Shown here: piece by piece, positions 1-7,362 of the stretch
How positions within the stretch are numbered: the stretch's first letter is position 1
Layout: each line of letters begins with the position of its first letter
Position numbers and translations under genes: made by a program
Notes under the pieces: generated by a model
Told to the model about the DNA's origin: nothing
The model's input: only the letters and a program-made list of their open reading frames with translations
Databases searched by the model: none
Assembly (NCBI GenBank): GCA_036273715.1
Contig: DASUHB010000038.1
Span: forward strand, 1 to 64,000
Direction of reading: 5' to 3'
Source: Gemmatimonadaceae bacterium
Lineage (GTDB): Bacteria; Gemmatimonadota; Gemmatimonadetes; Gemmatimonadales; Gemmatimonadaceae
DNA length: 64,000 nt

Positions 1-544
1 TCACGCCAGCGGCACGTAAGGCGGCGCTGTTGGCGAGACCCATGTGCCCGTCGAGACGCCCGACCCACACCGGATGATCCGGCGTCACGGAATCGATCCA
101 ATCGCGCCGCGGAAGCTCGCCTCCCCACAGCGTGTGATCCCAGTCGCCGCCCAATACCCAGGCACCTTTGGGCAGCGTGGCCGCGTATGCCTTGATCCGC
201 CTAACGAACTCCGCCGGCGTCTTCGCATCGCGCAGCTGCACCGACGCGAGCGCAAACCCGCCGTCCAGAAAATGCACGTGCGCATCGATGAATCCCGGCA
301 CCAGCATCGCGCCGTGCGCGTCGATGATGCGCGCGCTGCCGGCCATCTTCCGGATCTCGGCGCTCGAGCCCACCGCCGCGATCGTGTCCCCGCTCACCGC
401 GATCGCGTCGGCCCACGGACGCGCGGCATCGCCCGTCCACACGCGCGCGTTCACCACGGCCATCGTCATCGGCGACGATGTTGTGGGATGCGATGCGGTC
501 ACGAGCAGCGAGAGAAGAGCGAGTGCAACGAACGGCGCGCGCAC
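1..544 (-). CDS. Secreted amidohydrolase (YtcJ/AepA-like), 3' end cut by window edge
   Basis: This is the N-terminal part of a metal-dependent amidohydrolase; the reading frame is still open at the left edge. It starts at a GTG directly after the TGA of the upstream gene. The first ~20 residues (VRAPFVALALLSLLVTAS) look like a signal peptide, so the enzyme is probably exported. The family signature GFIDAHVHFLDGG supplies the first metal-binding HxH. WVLGGDWDHTLWGGELPRR and DGHMGLANSAALRAAGV follow and are typical of the YtcJ-like branch. The substrate cannot be deduced. The family call is firm, the start is good because of the stop/start junction, and the C-terminal metal ligands lie outside the window. 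Confidence 0.8.
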   Translation of the reverse strand, partial: MRAPFVALALLSLLVTASHPTTSSPMTMAVVNARVWTGDAARPWADAIAVSGDTIAAVGSSAEIRKMAGSARIIDAHGAMLVPGFIDAHVHFLDGGFALASVQLRDAKTPAEFVRRIKAYAATLPKGAWVLGGDWDHTLWGGELPRRDWIDSVTPDHPVWVGRLDGHMGLANSAALRAAGV

Positions 545-868
545 TCAGCGACGCTCCATGGCGTCGCGAATGTCCAACAGAATCTCGAAGTACAGCTGTT
601 CGCGCCGGTAGGCAAAATCCAGCGTCGACATCTGCGTTTGATCGGCGCTCGACTTCGCGCGTTCGAACGCCTCGCGGTACATCTCGTCGAGGTTGGACAG
701 GATGCGATCGCGCGAACGGGACATACGGATTGCCTCGAGGGCTCGAAGGATGAGACGGGGCGGCTCGATCTCGGCCGGCGGCTTGATGCTCGCTTCGGCT
801 CGTGCGAGAAGGAATCGCTTGGCCGCACCCATGAGAGCACGGCGTGGAGGAATGGGTTCGAACGACAC
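545..868 (-). CDS. Small hypothetical protein, 107 aa
   Basis: I do not recognise this protein. It is 107 residues, rich in Arg, Glu and Ala, with no signal peptide, membrane segment or Cys/His metal site. The C-terminal half (about residues 45-107) reads as a charged amphipathic helix with regularly spaced leucines. Its stop codon touches the GTG of the downstream amidohydrolase, so the two are probably cotranscribed and translationally coupled. The acetate kinase gene ends about 60 nt upstream on the same strand. Confidence 0.55.
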   Translation of the reverse strand: MSFEPIPPRRALMGAAKRFLLARAEASIKPPAEIEPPRLILRALEAIRMSRSRDRILSNLDEMYREAFERAKSSADQTQMSTLDFAYRREQLYFEILLDIRDAMERR

Positions 869-930
869 AGGAGTTCAGGTCTCACACACTATAGCCGATC
901 GCGAGGCTCTCGCCAATGCTCGAGCTCGCC

Positions 931-2136
931 TCACGCAGGCGTGTTCAGCAGCCGTACCGCGTCGCGCGCGATCACACCTTCTTCGTCGGTCGGGATGGAG
1001 TATACCGCCACGCGCGAATCGTCAGTGCTCAGGCGAGCCGGCGCGCCGACACACGAACTGTTGCACGCCGGATCCAGTCGGATGCCGAGCCATTCCATCC
1101 CATCGAGGATGCGCGTTCGCACCACCGGCGAGTTTTCGCCGATTCCACCGGTGAACACGACCGCCGCGGCGCCGCCCAACGCGGCGAGATACGCGCCCAC
1201 GTATTTGCGCGCACGATACGCGAACATCTCGATGGCCAACCGGGCGTGCTCGTCGTCGCGCTCGACCGCCAACAACTCGCGCATGTCCGCCGTCGAGCGC
1301 GACACGCCGAGCAGGCCCGACCGGGTATTGAGCCACTGCTCTACCGTCGTCGCGCTGACGTGGTCGTGTTGGGCGAGAAACGCCACGATGGCCGGATCGA
1401 GGTCGCCGCTGCGTGTGCTCATCATCAGGCCTTCGAGCGGCGTGAAGCCCATGCTCGTGTCCGCCGACCGACCGTCGCGGATGGCGGCCGCCGAGCATCC
1501 GCTGCCGAGGTGTAGTACGATGAGTGTCGCGTGCTCGGACGGCGTGTCGGTGAGGTGGCAGTACCGCGCGAGCACGCTCTGGTACGACAGGCCGTGAAAG
1601 CCGTAGCGACGAATGCCGCACCGCTCGGCCATGGCGCCGGGAATCGCGTACTGCGATGCGACCGGCGGCAGGTCGCGATGAAACGTCGTGTCGAACGACG
1701 CGGTCATCGGCACGGCGTCGCCTAACGCAGCGCGCGCGGCGCGCACCCCGGCGACGCACGGTCCGTTGTGCAGCGGCGCGAGCTCCTCGAGCTCGGTGAG
1801 CGAGTCGATGACGGCCCGGTCGATGACCGTCGCCTCGCGGTACCGCGCCCCGCCGTGCACGATGCGATGCCCAACGGCGTCGATCGCGCCGCCGTACGCG
1901 TCGCGGAACCGCGCCAGCAGCTCCCGCGCGGCGACGGAGTGATCGCGCAGGTGGAGCTCGCCTTCGACGCGCCGGTCGCCCGCATCCACCGACCAGGTCG
2001 CGTTAGGCGATGACACGTTGTGCAGCGCGCCCCGCGCCAGCACGGCGAGCGGCGCGTGGTCGCCCGCGCCGGGCTCGGCGTCCACGAGCTGCAGCTTGAC
2101 CGACGAGCTGCCGCAATTCAACGCCAGCACGTTCAC
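931..2136 (-). CDS. ackA: Acetate kinase
   Basis: Cytosolic acetate kinase interconverts acetate plus ATP with acetyl phosphate plus ADP. At 401 aa it has the usual length for the family. The N-terminus MNVLALNCGSSSVKLQL is the first acetokinase signature. Later come HRIVHGGARY, the TFHRDLP and RRYGFHGLSY segments, the LHLGSGCS phosphate-binding loop, and FTGGIGENSPVVR near the C-terminus. No phosphotransacetylase gene lies next to it, so the partner enzyme must be elsewhere. The 2Fe-2S ferredoxin gene lies 21 nt upstream in the same direction and may share its transcript. Confidence 0.95.
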   Translation of the reverse strand: MNVLALNCGSSSVKLQLVDAEPGAGDHAPLAVLARGALHNVSSPNATWSVDAGDRRVEGELHLRDHSVAARELLARFRDAYGGAIDAVGHRIVHGGARYREATVIDRAVIDSLTELEELAPLHNGPCVAGVRAARAALGDAVPMTASFDTTFHRDLPPVASQYAIPGAMAERCGIRRYGFHGLSYQSVLARYCHLTDTPSEHATLIVLHLGSGCSAAAIRDGRSADTSMGFTPLEGLMMSTRSGDLDPAIVAFLAQHDHVSATTVEQWLNTRSGLLGVSRSTADMRELLAVERDDEHARLAIEMFAYRARKYVGAYLAALGGAAAVVFTGGIGENSPVVRTRILDGMEWLGIRLDPACNSSCVGAPARLSTDDSRVAVYSIPTDEEGVIARDAVRLLNTPA

Positions 2137-2157
2137 GCCGAACGACGTCCCATCGCG

Positions 2158-2478
2158 TCAGTCCACGAGCTTGTTGTCGCCCGGCGGCGCACGATGCCGG
2201 TATGCTTCCACGACGCGGCCGCCCAGCAGGTGCTCGCGCACGATGCGTTCCGCGCCGTGCACATCCACGCCCGCGTACCACACGTCGTCGGGATACACGA
2301 CCACCATCGGGCCATGTCCGCATTGGTTCATGCATCCGGCATGATTCACCCTGACGATGCCCTTGAGCCCCGCCGCCGCGGCGCCGCGCTTGAGCGTCGC
2401 GTGCACGGCATCGGATCCTTGCGTGGGACACGTGTTGCCGGACGTGCATACGAAGACGTGATGTTTGTATTGACCCAT
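2158..2478 (-). CDS. Thioredoxin-like [2Fe-2S] ferredoxin
   Basis: This 106-aa protein belongs to the thioredoxin-fold 2Fe-2S ferredoxins. Cluster ligands are visible as VCTSGNTCP near residue 11 and HAGCMNQCGHGP near residue 70; Cys11 and the last two cysteines are the likely ligands, with Cys18 the fourth candidate. After these comes the family-typical stretch MVVVYPDDVWY. It probably carries single electrons in the cytosol; the redox partner is unknown. It precedes ackA by 21 nt, suggesting cotranscription, although no functional link is evident. Confidence 0.85.
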   Translation of the reverse strand: MGQYKHHVFVCTSGNTCPTQGSDAVHATLKRGAAAAGLKGIVRVNHAGCMNQCGHGPMVVVYPDDVWYAGVDVHGAERIVREHLLGGRVVEAYRHRAPPGDNKLVD

Positions 2479-2556
2479 GATTGAAGATAGACCGGCGTTG
2501 CACCCAGGGCATTCCCGGCCCTCGCCGTCGCCCTCGCACCATGACAGCTTTCGCGC

Positions 2557-3087
2557 ATGTCACCCACCCCAACACCGAAGACCACTGTCGAGCCCTGGCT
2601 TCGAGGCCCTGTGCCTGGCGTCGACCCGTACCTGCAGCCAGCGGCGCACGCGCTGCTCATGGCGTCCGAAGACCTCGAGCGCGCCGCAGGCGACCTGTCG
2701 CCCGACGAGCTGGCAACGCGCCCCGGCGGCGCCGCGTCGGTGGCCTTTCACCTGCGACACATCGCCGGCAGCATCGAGCGGCTGCTCACGTATGCGCGCG
2801 GCGCCGCGCTCTCGGATGCGCAGCGCCGCGCGCTCGTCACTGAATCGGCCGAGGGCAACGCGCCGGGAGACGCCGCAGCGCTCATCGCGCGCGCACGCGC
2901 GGCGATCGCGGGCGCCATCGAGCAGTTTCGGGCGACCGAGCGCGCCACGCTGCTCGACGCGCGCGGGGTCGGCAAGCAGCAGCTGCCGTCGACGGTGCTG
3001 GGCCTGCTGTTCCACGTGGCCGAGCACACGCAGCGGCATGTCGGCCAGGCGATCGCCACCGGCAAGGCCGTGCGTGGTTTGCGTTAG
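2557..3087 (+). CDS. DinB/YfiT-family protein
   Basis: This is a 176-aa four-helix-bundle protein of the DinB-like family. These proteins bind a divalent metal through three histidines, and several act as thiol-dependent transferases. Candidate ligands are in VAFHLRHIAGS (about residues 66-76) and LFHVAEHTQRHVGQ near the C-terminus. The substrate is unknown; bacillithiol- or mycothiol-type transfer is only a family possibility. Its TAG stop overlaps by 4 nt the TAA of the convergent sigma gene, and both stops lie inside one GTTAGGC heptamer. Confidence 0.8.
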   Translation: MSPTPTPKTTVEPWLRGPVPGVDPYLQPAAHALLMASEDLERAAGDLSPDELATRPGGAASVAFHLRHIAGSIERLLTYARGAALSDAQRRALVTESAEGNAPGDAAALIARARAAIAGAIEQFRATERATLLDARGVGKQQLPSTVLGLLFHVAEHTQRHVGQAIATGKAVRGLR

Positions 3088-4367
3088 GCAGCCGTTGGGC
3101 CGTCGTCGGGCGGCGCGCCTGACGTCTGCGCGCACGCGAGCAGCAGCTCGCGCTCGCGCGCGTTCTGCGTGAGCTTGGCCGCGCGCTCGAATTCCTCCCG
3201 CGCCTCGGCGTGACGGCCCAGCTTCGCAAGCAGGTCGCCCCGCACCGCCGGCAGGAGATGGTAGCTCGCGAGCGCTTTCTCATCGCGCAACTCATTCACG
3301 ATCTCGAGGCCCGCCGCTGGTCCAAACGCCATCGAGACCGCGACGGCGCGATTGAGCTCGACCACCGGCGACGGCGCCAGCTGCGCGAGCGCGTCGTACA
3401 ACGCCGCGATGCGCGGCCAATCCGTCTCCGCTCCCGTGCGCGCGCGGGCATGACACGCCGCGATCTCGGCCTGCAGCGCGTACGGGCCTAACGTTCCGCC
3501 CAACCCTTCGGCGTGCTCGAGACAGCCGAGCGCATGACGGATCAGCACGTGGTCCCAGAGCGCGCGGTTCTGGTCGAGCAGCAAGATGGGCTCGCCCGCC
3601 GGCCCTACGCGGGCGCGCAGCCGCGACGCCTGGATCTCCATCAGCGCGACGAGACCGAAGACTTCCGATTCCTCAGGCATGAGCCCGCCCACGATGCGGC
3701 CAAGCCGCATCGCTTCCTCGCACAGCGACGGGCGAATCCAGTCGTCGCCGGCCGTCGCCGTATAGCCTTCATTGAAGATCAGATAGATCACCTGCAGCAC
3801 CGATGCCAGCCGCGCCTTGAGATCGGGGCCGCGCGGCACGTCGAACGGCACGCACGCTTCCGACAACGTGCGCTTGGCGCGCACGATCCGCTGCGCCATC
3901 GTGGCGACGGGCACCAGGAATGCGCGCGCGATCTCCTCGGTCGCGAGCCCGCCTAACAGGCGCAGCGTGAGCGCCACCCGCGCCTCCATCGGCAGCACCG
4001 GATGGCAGGCGATGAACACCAGGCGCAGCAGCTCGTCTCCGATCTCGTCGTCCATCGATTCCACCAGGGCCGACTCGGGAGTGTCCTGTTCGTCGTCGCG
4101 CTCCGCGCCTAACTGCTGGTGCGTCCGGTCCAGCATCTTGCCGCGTCGCACGTGGTCGATCGCGCGGTGCTTGGCGGTCGCCATGAGCCACGCGCCCGGG
4201 TTGTCGGGGATTCCCGTCTCCGGCCACCGCTCCATCGCCGCCACCAGCGCGTCCTGCGCCAGGTCCTCGGCAAGGCCTACGTCGCGCGTGAGGCGGGTCA
4301 AGCTGGCAATGAGCTTCGCCGACTCGATCCGCCACACCGCATCGATAGTTCGGTTGATGTCCGCCAC
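3084..4367 (-). CDS. ECF42-type RNA polymerase sigma factor
   Basis: This is a 427-aa extracytoplasmic-function sigma factor with a long C-terminal extension, the hallmark of the ECF42 group. Region 2 contains LAEDLAQDALVAAMERWPET and AKHRAIDHVRR; region 4 contains LATEEIARAFLVPVATMAQ followed by AKRTL. From about residue 190 to the end runs the helical extension (IYLIFNEGYTA, then TPR-like helices). No anti-sigma gene is present. ECF42 factors are typically encoded beside DGPF/YCII proteins, and here a DGPF gene lies 33 nt upstream on the same strand, so the group assignment is well supported. The extension is thought to be needed for activity in studied members. Confidence 0.9.
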   Translation of the reverse strand: MADINRTIDAVWRIESAKLIASLTRLTRDVGLAEDLAQDALVAAMERWPETGIPDNPGAWLMATAKHRAIDHVRRGKMLDRTHQQLGAERDDEQDTPESALVESMDDEIGDELLRLVFIACHPVLPMEARVALTLRLLGGLATEEIARAFLVPVATMAQRIVRAKRTLSEACVPFDVPRGPDLKARLASVLQVIYLIFNEGYTATAGDDWIRPSLCEEAMRLGRIVGGLMPEESEVFGLVALMEIQASRLRARVGPAGEPILLLDQNRALWDHVLIRHALGCLEHAEGLGGTLGPYALQAEIAACHARARTGAETDWPRIAALYDALAQLAPSPVVELNRAVAVSMAFGPAAGLEIVNELRDEKALASYHLLPAVRGDLLAKLGRHAEAREEFERAAKLTQNARERELLLACAQTSGAPPDDGPTAA

Positions 4368-4400
4368 TAGCCTTCCGGAACCTCGTCTCGAATTCGGTGA

Positions 4401-4823
4401 TCAGCGTCCGTGCCGCTTCGATACTTCGGCGCGAATGCGCTCCTCACGTGCTTTCGTTTCCGGCGTGAGATTCGAGCCGAAGTCGTCGGCCTCGAAAACC
4501 TGCCGGATCTCGACCTCCCCTTCCTTGAACGGCGCGCGCTTGAGCCATTCGACCGCCTCTTCCTTGGACTTCACGTTCCAGATCCAGAAGCCGGCGATGA
4601 GCTCCTTGGTTTCCGTGAACGGACCATCGATGACTTTCGGCTTGCCCTCGCCAAAGCGAACCCGCACGCCCCTCGCACTGGAGTGAAGTCCTTCGCCGGC
4701 GAGCATGACGCCCGCCTTAGCCAACTCCTCGTTGAACTTCGTCATCTCGGCCAGATCTTGCGCGGTCGGCAGCTTGCCGGCCTCGCTCTCAGCGTTGGCC
4801 TTCACAAGGATCATGAACCGCAT
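4401..4823 (-). CDS. YCII/DGPF-domain protein, ECF42 partner
   Basis: This 140-aa protein has a YCII-type alpha/beta fold and begins MRFMILVKANAESE. It carries the diagnostic motif VIDGPFTETKELIAGFWIW (about residues 75-93), the DGPF signature. Its biochemical role is unknown. Genes of this family are the usual targets and neighbours of ECF42 sigma factors, and this one heads the two-gene operon with its sigma factor. The start is supported by a GGAG sequence in GGAGACACGCC just before the ATG; the same 14-nt leader including ATG precedes the DoxX-like gene upstream. Confidence 0.88.
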   Translation of the reverse strand: MRFMILVKANAESEAGKLPTAQDLAEMTKFNEELAKAGVMLAGEGLHSSARGVRVRFGEGKPKVIDGPFTETKELIAGFWIWNVKSKEEAVEWLKRAPFKEGEVEIRQVFEADDFGSNLTPETKAREERIRAEVSKRHGR

Positions 4824-4852
4824 GGCGTGTCTCCGTTTTCTCGAGTTCGAGA

Positions 4853-4868
4853 GTGTGTGTGTGTGTGT
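4853..4868. repeat. (GT)8 dinucleotide repeat in the leader of the DGPF gene
   Basis: Eight consecutive GT units lie 30 nt upstream of the DGPF start; on the coding strand they read as (AC)8. Simple dinucleotide tracts of this length are unusual in this GC-rich sequence. Because the tract sits in the promoter or 5' untranslated region, length changes could alter expression without shifting a reading frame. That role is inference. Confidence 0.9.
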
Positions 4869-4984
4869 CCGGCCGACAGTCTGGGCGGGAGTCCGCGCGC
4901 AACATCGGGACCGCCCGCGGCCATCGGGGAAGTGTTACCTACTGTGTAGGCAAAAACTCTCCGATGCGCCGTGAAACCACTCCG

Positions 4985-5452
4985 CTAGCGTGCCTCGGGC
5001 GATACCCGGGCCCTGAGCATCGAGCGGTACGCCGCGCGGTACGTGATCGCCAGGTGGAGCTCGAGCCCGAACACGATCGCCGCCATCACGAGGCCCGACG
5101 GCAGCAGGAACGTGTGGAAGGCGACAATGTTCACGATCACCGGCGCCAGCAGCGCCAGCGCGAGCGGAACGTACCGGTTCGCCAGGAGCAGCGCGCCGGA
5201 GAGCAACTGGGTTCCCGCGATCAACTGCATCATGTAGCCGCTCTGGAACAAGGCAAGCGCGAACGCCGCTGCGCCTTTCGGCAGTGACGTCGGCTGCGGC
5301 ATGAAATTCAGGAAGCCGTTCAAGCCCGCGAACACGAAGATCGAGCCGAGCAGGGAGCGGGAAACGAGCGAGAGCCGGCGACCGATCGCGCGCGTCACGG
5401 ACCGATGGCTCGAGCGAATTTCAGCGCGGGGCGAAAGCAAAATGGCAGTCAT
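4985..5452 (-). CDS. DoxX-like integral membrane protein
   Basis: This is a 155-aa predicted four-helix membrane protein resembling the DoxX/DoxD-like family. Hydrophobic segments are visible around LLGSIFVFAGLNGFLNFM, FALALFQSGYMMQLIAGTQLL, YVPLALALLAPVIVNIVAFH and GLVMAAIVFGLELHLAI. The frame extends 26 codons further upstream, but the internal ATG is preceded by GGAGACACGCC, the same leader as the DGPF gene downstream, so I place the start there. The function is unknown. DoxX-like proteins often accompany ECF/DGPF loci, and this gene may belong to the same regulon. Confidence 0.75.
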   Translation of the reverse strand: MTAILLSPRAEIRSSHRSVTRAIGRRLSLVSRSLLGSIFVFAGLNGFLNFMPQPTSLPKGAAAFALALFQSGYMMQLIAGTQLLSGALLLANRYVPLALALLAPVIVNIVAFHTFLLPSGLVMAAIVFGLELHLAITYRAAYRSMLRARVSPEAR

Positions 5453-5526
5453 GGCGTGTCTCCGGTTCGAGTCGTGGTGATTCGTGCCTTCATCATCACG
5501 TCGAACCAGCAGGCCGCATTTCGACA

Positions 5527-6681
5527 TCACCCGGAACCAGCGGCCACTCCGTCACTTACAGCGGGCTCGGCGGTGCGAAATGTCCACAGGTCGTACTGGA
5601 TCACGATCCAGACCAGCAGACACGGCGCTTCTCGCAAGCCAACGAGCGTGAGAAGCACGAGCAGGGTGCGCCACAGCGTGCGCGGCGACATCGCGTACCA
5701 GAGCGCCACGCCCGTCACGGCAATCACGTACGACGGTCGCTCCGCCTGATGGTTGAACAACACCACGTACACGAGCAGCGAGCAGAGATAGAGTCGCAGA
5801 AATCTCGCGTCGTTCCACTGGCCCGGGCGCAGGACGAGCGGCGCCAGCAGGACGAGGGTGCCCGCGAGCTGCACCGGCCAGTTAGGCCACGAGCCGGGCA
5901 CGACGCCGGCCAACAATCCCATCGCCGAGGCGCCCCGGGCCAGCGCATCCACCGCCTCAATGTTCGCCCACCACTGGTACTGCTGCCGCAGCAGCGGCCA
6001 GGAGATGACGCCTAACGGAAGCGCGGCCAGCACGGCGCCCGCCACCACGATCCGCCAGCCGAACTTCCAGCGCGTCGACCGCGGCAGCGCCAAGGTCACC
6101 GCAGCGAGCGGGAAAATCTTGATCGCCGTACCGACGGCGACGGCGATGGCCGCCGCCGTCAATCGCGAGCGCTCGAGCGCCACGAACGCACACACAATGA
6201 GCGCGGCCACGAGCCCGTTCGACTGCGATGCCTGCGCGGACACGAACACTTCCGGCAGCACCACGATCGCGGCAATCGCCGCCTGGCGCCGCGGCAACAC
6301 CATCGCCACCGCGGCGAGCACGGCCAGCGCATTCGCGACATCCCACACGAGCAGCCCAACCGACGACGGCAGCAGCGCGAACGGCGCGAACAGGAGCGCG
6401 AACGTCGGACTGTACTTGAAGAAATCGTATCCCTGCGCCGGATCGCTCGCGTACAGATTGCGATGCGCAAGCAAGTGATAGAACGATTGCCGGAAGACGG
6501 GATACGTCCAGTGATGGTGCAGCGTGAACGTCCGCGTGAACCACGCGAGCGTTGCCGCGAGGACGTACGCCGCGATGAGCCATGGCATCGCGCGATCCAA
6601 CCACGCGGCGAGGTCCGTCCCGCCAAGGAACGACTCGCTCGCCGCCAACGGTTTGTCGTTGGACATCATTACACGCCGCAT
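5527..6681 (-). CDS. Glycosyltransferase family 87 (DUF2029)-like membrane protein
   Basis: This 384-aa polytopic membrane protein has about nine to ten hydrophobic helices. It matches the GT87 pattern of polyprenyl-phosphate-sugar-dependent mannosyltransferases. A long extracytoplasmic loop after the first helix contains RQSFYHLLAHRNLYASDP followed by FKYSPTFALLFAPFALLP, the typical YxYxP-like segment. Later, GTAIKIFPLAAV matches the conserved K-x-x-P block. The acceptor is unknown, probably an envelope glycolipid. Start alternatives are the first ATG or the ATG-ATG pair 12-15 nt inside. Its end lies about 75 nt before the DoxX-like start. Confidence 0.78.
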   Translation of the reverse strand: MRRVMMSNDKPLAASESFLGGTDLAAWLDRAMPWLIAAYVLAATLAWFTRTFTLHHHWTYPVFRQSFYHLLAHRNLYASDPAQGYDFFKYSPTFALLFAPFALLPSSVGLLVWDVANALAVLAAVAMVLPRRQAAIAAIVVLPEVFVSAQASQSNGLVAALIVCAFVALERSRLTAAAIAVAVGTAIKIFPLAAVTLALPRSTRWKFGWRIVVAGAVLAALPLGVISWPLLRQQYQWWANIEAVDALARGASAMGLLAGVVPGSWPNWPVQLAGTLVLLAPLVLRPGQWNDARFLRLYLCSLLVYVVLFNHQAERPSYVIAVTGVALWYAMSPRTLWRTLLVLLTLVGLREAPCLLVWIVIQYDLWTFRTAEPAVSDGVAAGSG

Positions 6682-6732
6682 CCCGCGTGGCCGGGGTTGC
6701 CGCGAACGTCACGCGGCGCGAGGTTGTCCGCC

Positions 6733-7065
6733 ATGGCCACCGTCGATGACTTCCTCACGCTCGACATCCGCGTCGGCACCGTCGTCGCGGCCGAGCCGTT
6801 TCCCGAAGCGCGAAAACCCGCGATCAAACTGCGCATCGATTTCGGGCCTGCGTTGGGCGTGAAACGATCGAGCGCCCAACTCACGGTCCATTATACACCG
6901 GAGCAACTCGTGGGACGGCAGGTCGTGGCCGTCGTGAATTTTCCTTCTCGTCGCATCGCCGGCTTCGAAAGCGACGTGCTGGTGCTCGGCGCCATGCCGA
7001 CGGAACGCGAGGTCATTCTGCTCTGCGTCGATCGCGCCGTCGACGACGGCACGCGCATCGGCTAG
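6733..7065 (+). CDS. csaA: CsaA-like tRNA-binding protein
   Basis: This 110-aa single-domain protein has the tRNA-binding OB fold found at the C-terminus of bacterial methionyl-tRNA synthetase. It contains DFLTLDIRVGTVVAAEPFPEAR, then KLRIDFGPALGVKRSSAQLT and VVNFPSRRIAGFESDVLVLG, all typical of stand-alone CsaA. CsaA homodimers bind tRNA and have a reported chaperone-like effect in protein export. The ATG at 6733 gives exactly the family length, although the frame is open further upstream over the divergent glycosyltransferase start. Confidence 0.9.
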   Translation: MATVDDFLTLDIRVGTVVAAEPFPEARKPAIKLRIDFGPALGVKRSSAQLTVHYTPEQLVGRQVVAVVNFPSRRIAGFESDVLVLGAMPTEREVILLCVDRAVDDGTRIG

Positions 7066-7089
7066 CACCGTACTCGGACCCGAACATCC

Positions 7090-7118
7090 TTGACACGGAC
7101 GCGGCTGCCGGATACTTG
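7090..7118 (+). promoter_or_regulatory. Candidate sigma-70 promoter for the cysteine leader/sulfurtransferase operon
   Basis: A perfect TTGACA (7090-7095) stands upstream of the cysteine leader ORF. Possible -10 elements are GATACT (7111-7116, spacing 15) or TACTTG (7113-7118, spacing 17); neither is strong. Transcription from here would start around 7123 and give a leader of about 240 nt before the sulfurtransferase gene. The -35 element is clear and the -10 uncertain. Confidence 0.5.
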
Positions 7119-7158
7119 TTGATTCATGGTGATGATGCAGTCGCGTAAGGATCAATCC

Positions 7159-7221
7159 ATGTGCGCATGTTGCCGGGCCGCCCATCGGTGGCCGGGCGGA
7201 TCCGCGCGTCGTCGCTGCTGA
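7159..7221 (+). CDS. Cysteine-rich leader peptide, 20 aa (putative attenuator uORF)
   Basis: An ATG-to-TGA reading frame encodes MCACCRAAHRWPGGSARRRC. Cysteines occupy positions 2, 4, 5 and 20, and Cys is otherwise rare here. An AAGGA ribosome-binding site (7147-7151) lies 7 nt before the ATG, so translation is plausible. The stop codon is 25 nt before a strong intrinsic terminator, and the first gene after that is a thiosulfate-type sulfurtransferase in an operon with cysteine synthase. By analogy with leader peptides of amino-acid operons, and with polycysteine leader ORFs described upstream of sulfur genes in mycobacteria, ribosome behaviour at these Cys codons probably reports cysteine supply. 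The regulatory function is inference; the frame, RBS and context are visible. Confidence 0.75.
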   Translation: MCACCRAAHRWPGGSARRRC

Positions 7222-7246
7222 CATCATCGTCGCAACGCGCATTCCG

Positions 7247-7278
7247 GCCGGTCGCTGAACGCAGCGGCCGGCTTTTTT
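7247..7278 (+). terminator. Intrinsic terminator in the sulfurtransferase leader (attenuator)
   Basis: An 11-bp GC-rich stem pairs 7247-7257 with 7262-7272 and contains one G-U pair. It is closed by a 4-nt loop (AACG) and followed directly by six T residues (7273-7278). This is one of the strongest terminator-like hairpins in the window. It stands between the cysteine leader ORF and the sulfurtransferase start at 7363, so it would block the operon unless prevented from forming. An antiterminator would have to use the GC-rich segment inside the leader ORF (7172-7200); I could not settle the pairing by eye. Confidence 0.88.
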
Positions 7279-7362
7279 GTCTCCGTCGAGCCCAACGCGA
7301 ACCATTTCCTGCGCGTCGGCGTTCGTCACCTGCACCTCTCACTCGAGCACGAGGACCGACCC

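Noticed and set aside
44-1597. Long plus-strand reading frame of 517 codons
   Set aside because: It runs antisense over the amidohydrolase, a small gene and acetate kinase, has Arg/His-rich composition typical of shadow frames in GC-rich DNA, and shows no family motif.
7123-7290. SAM-type riboswitch in the sulfurtransferase leader
   Set aside because: I could not find the conserved SAM-I or SAM-II core sequences. The leader ORF with Cys codons and the terminator explain the region better.
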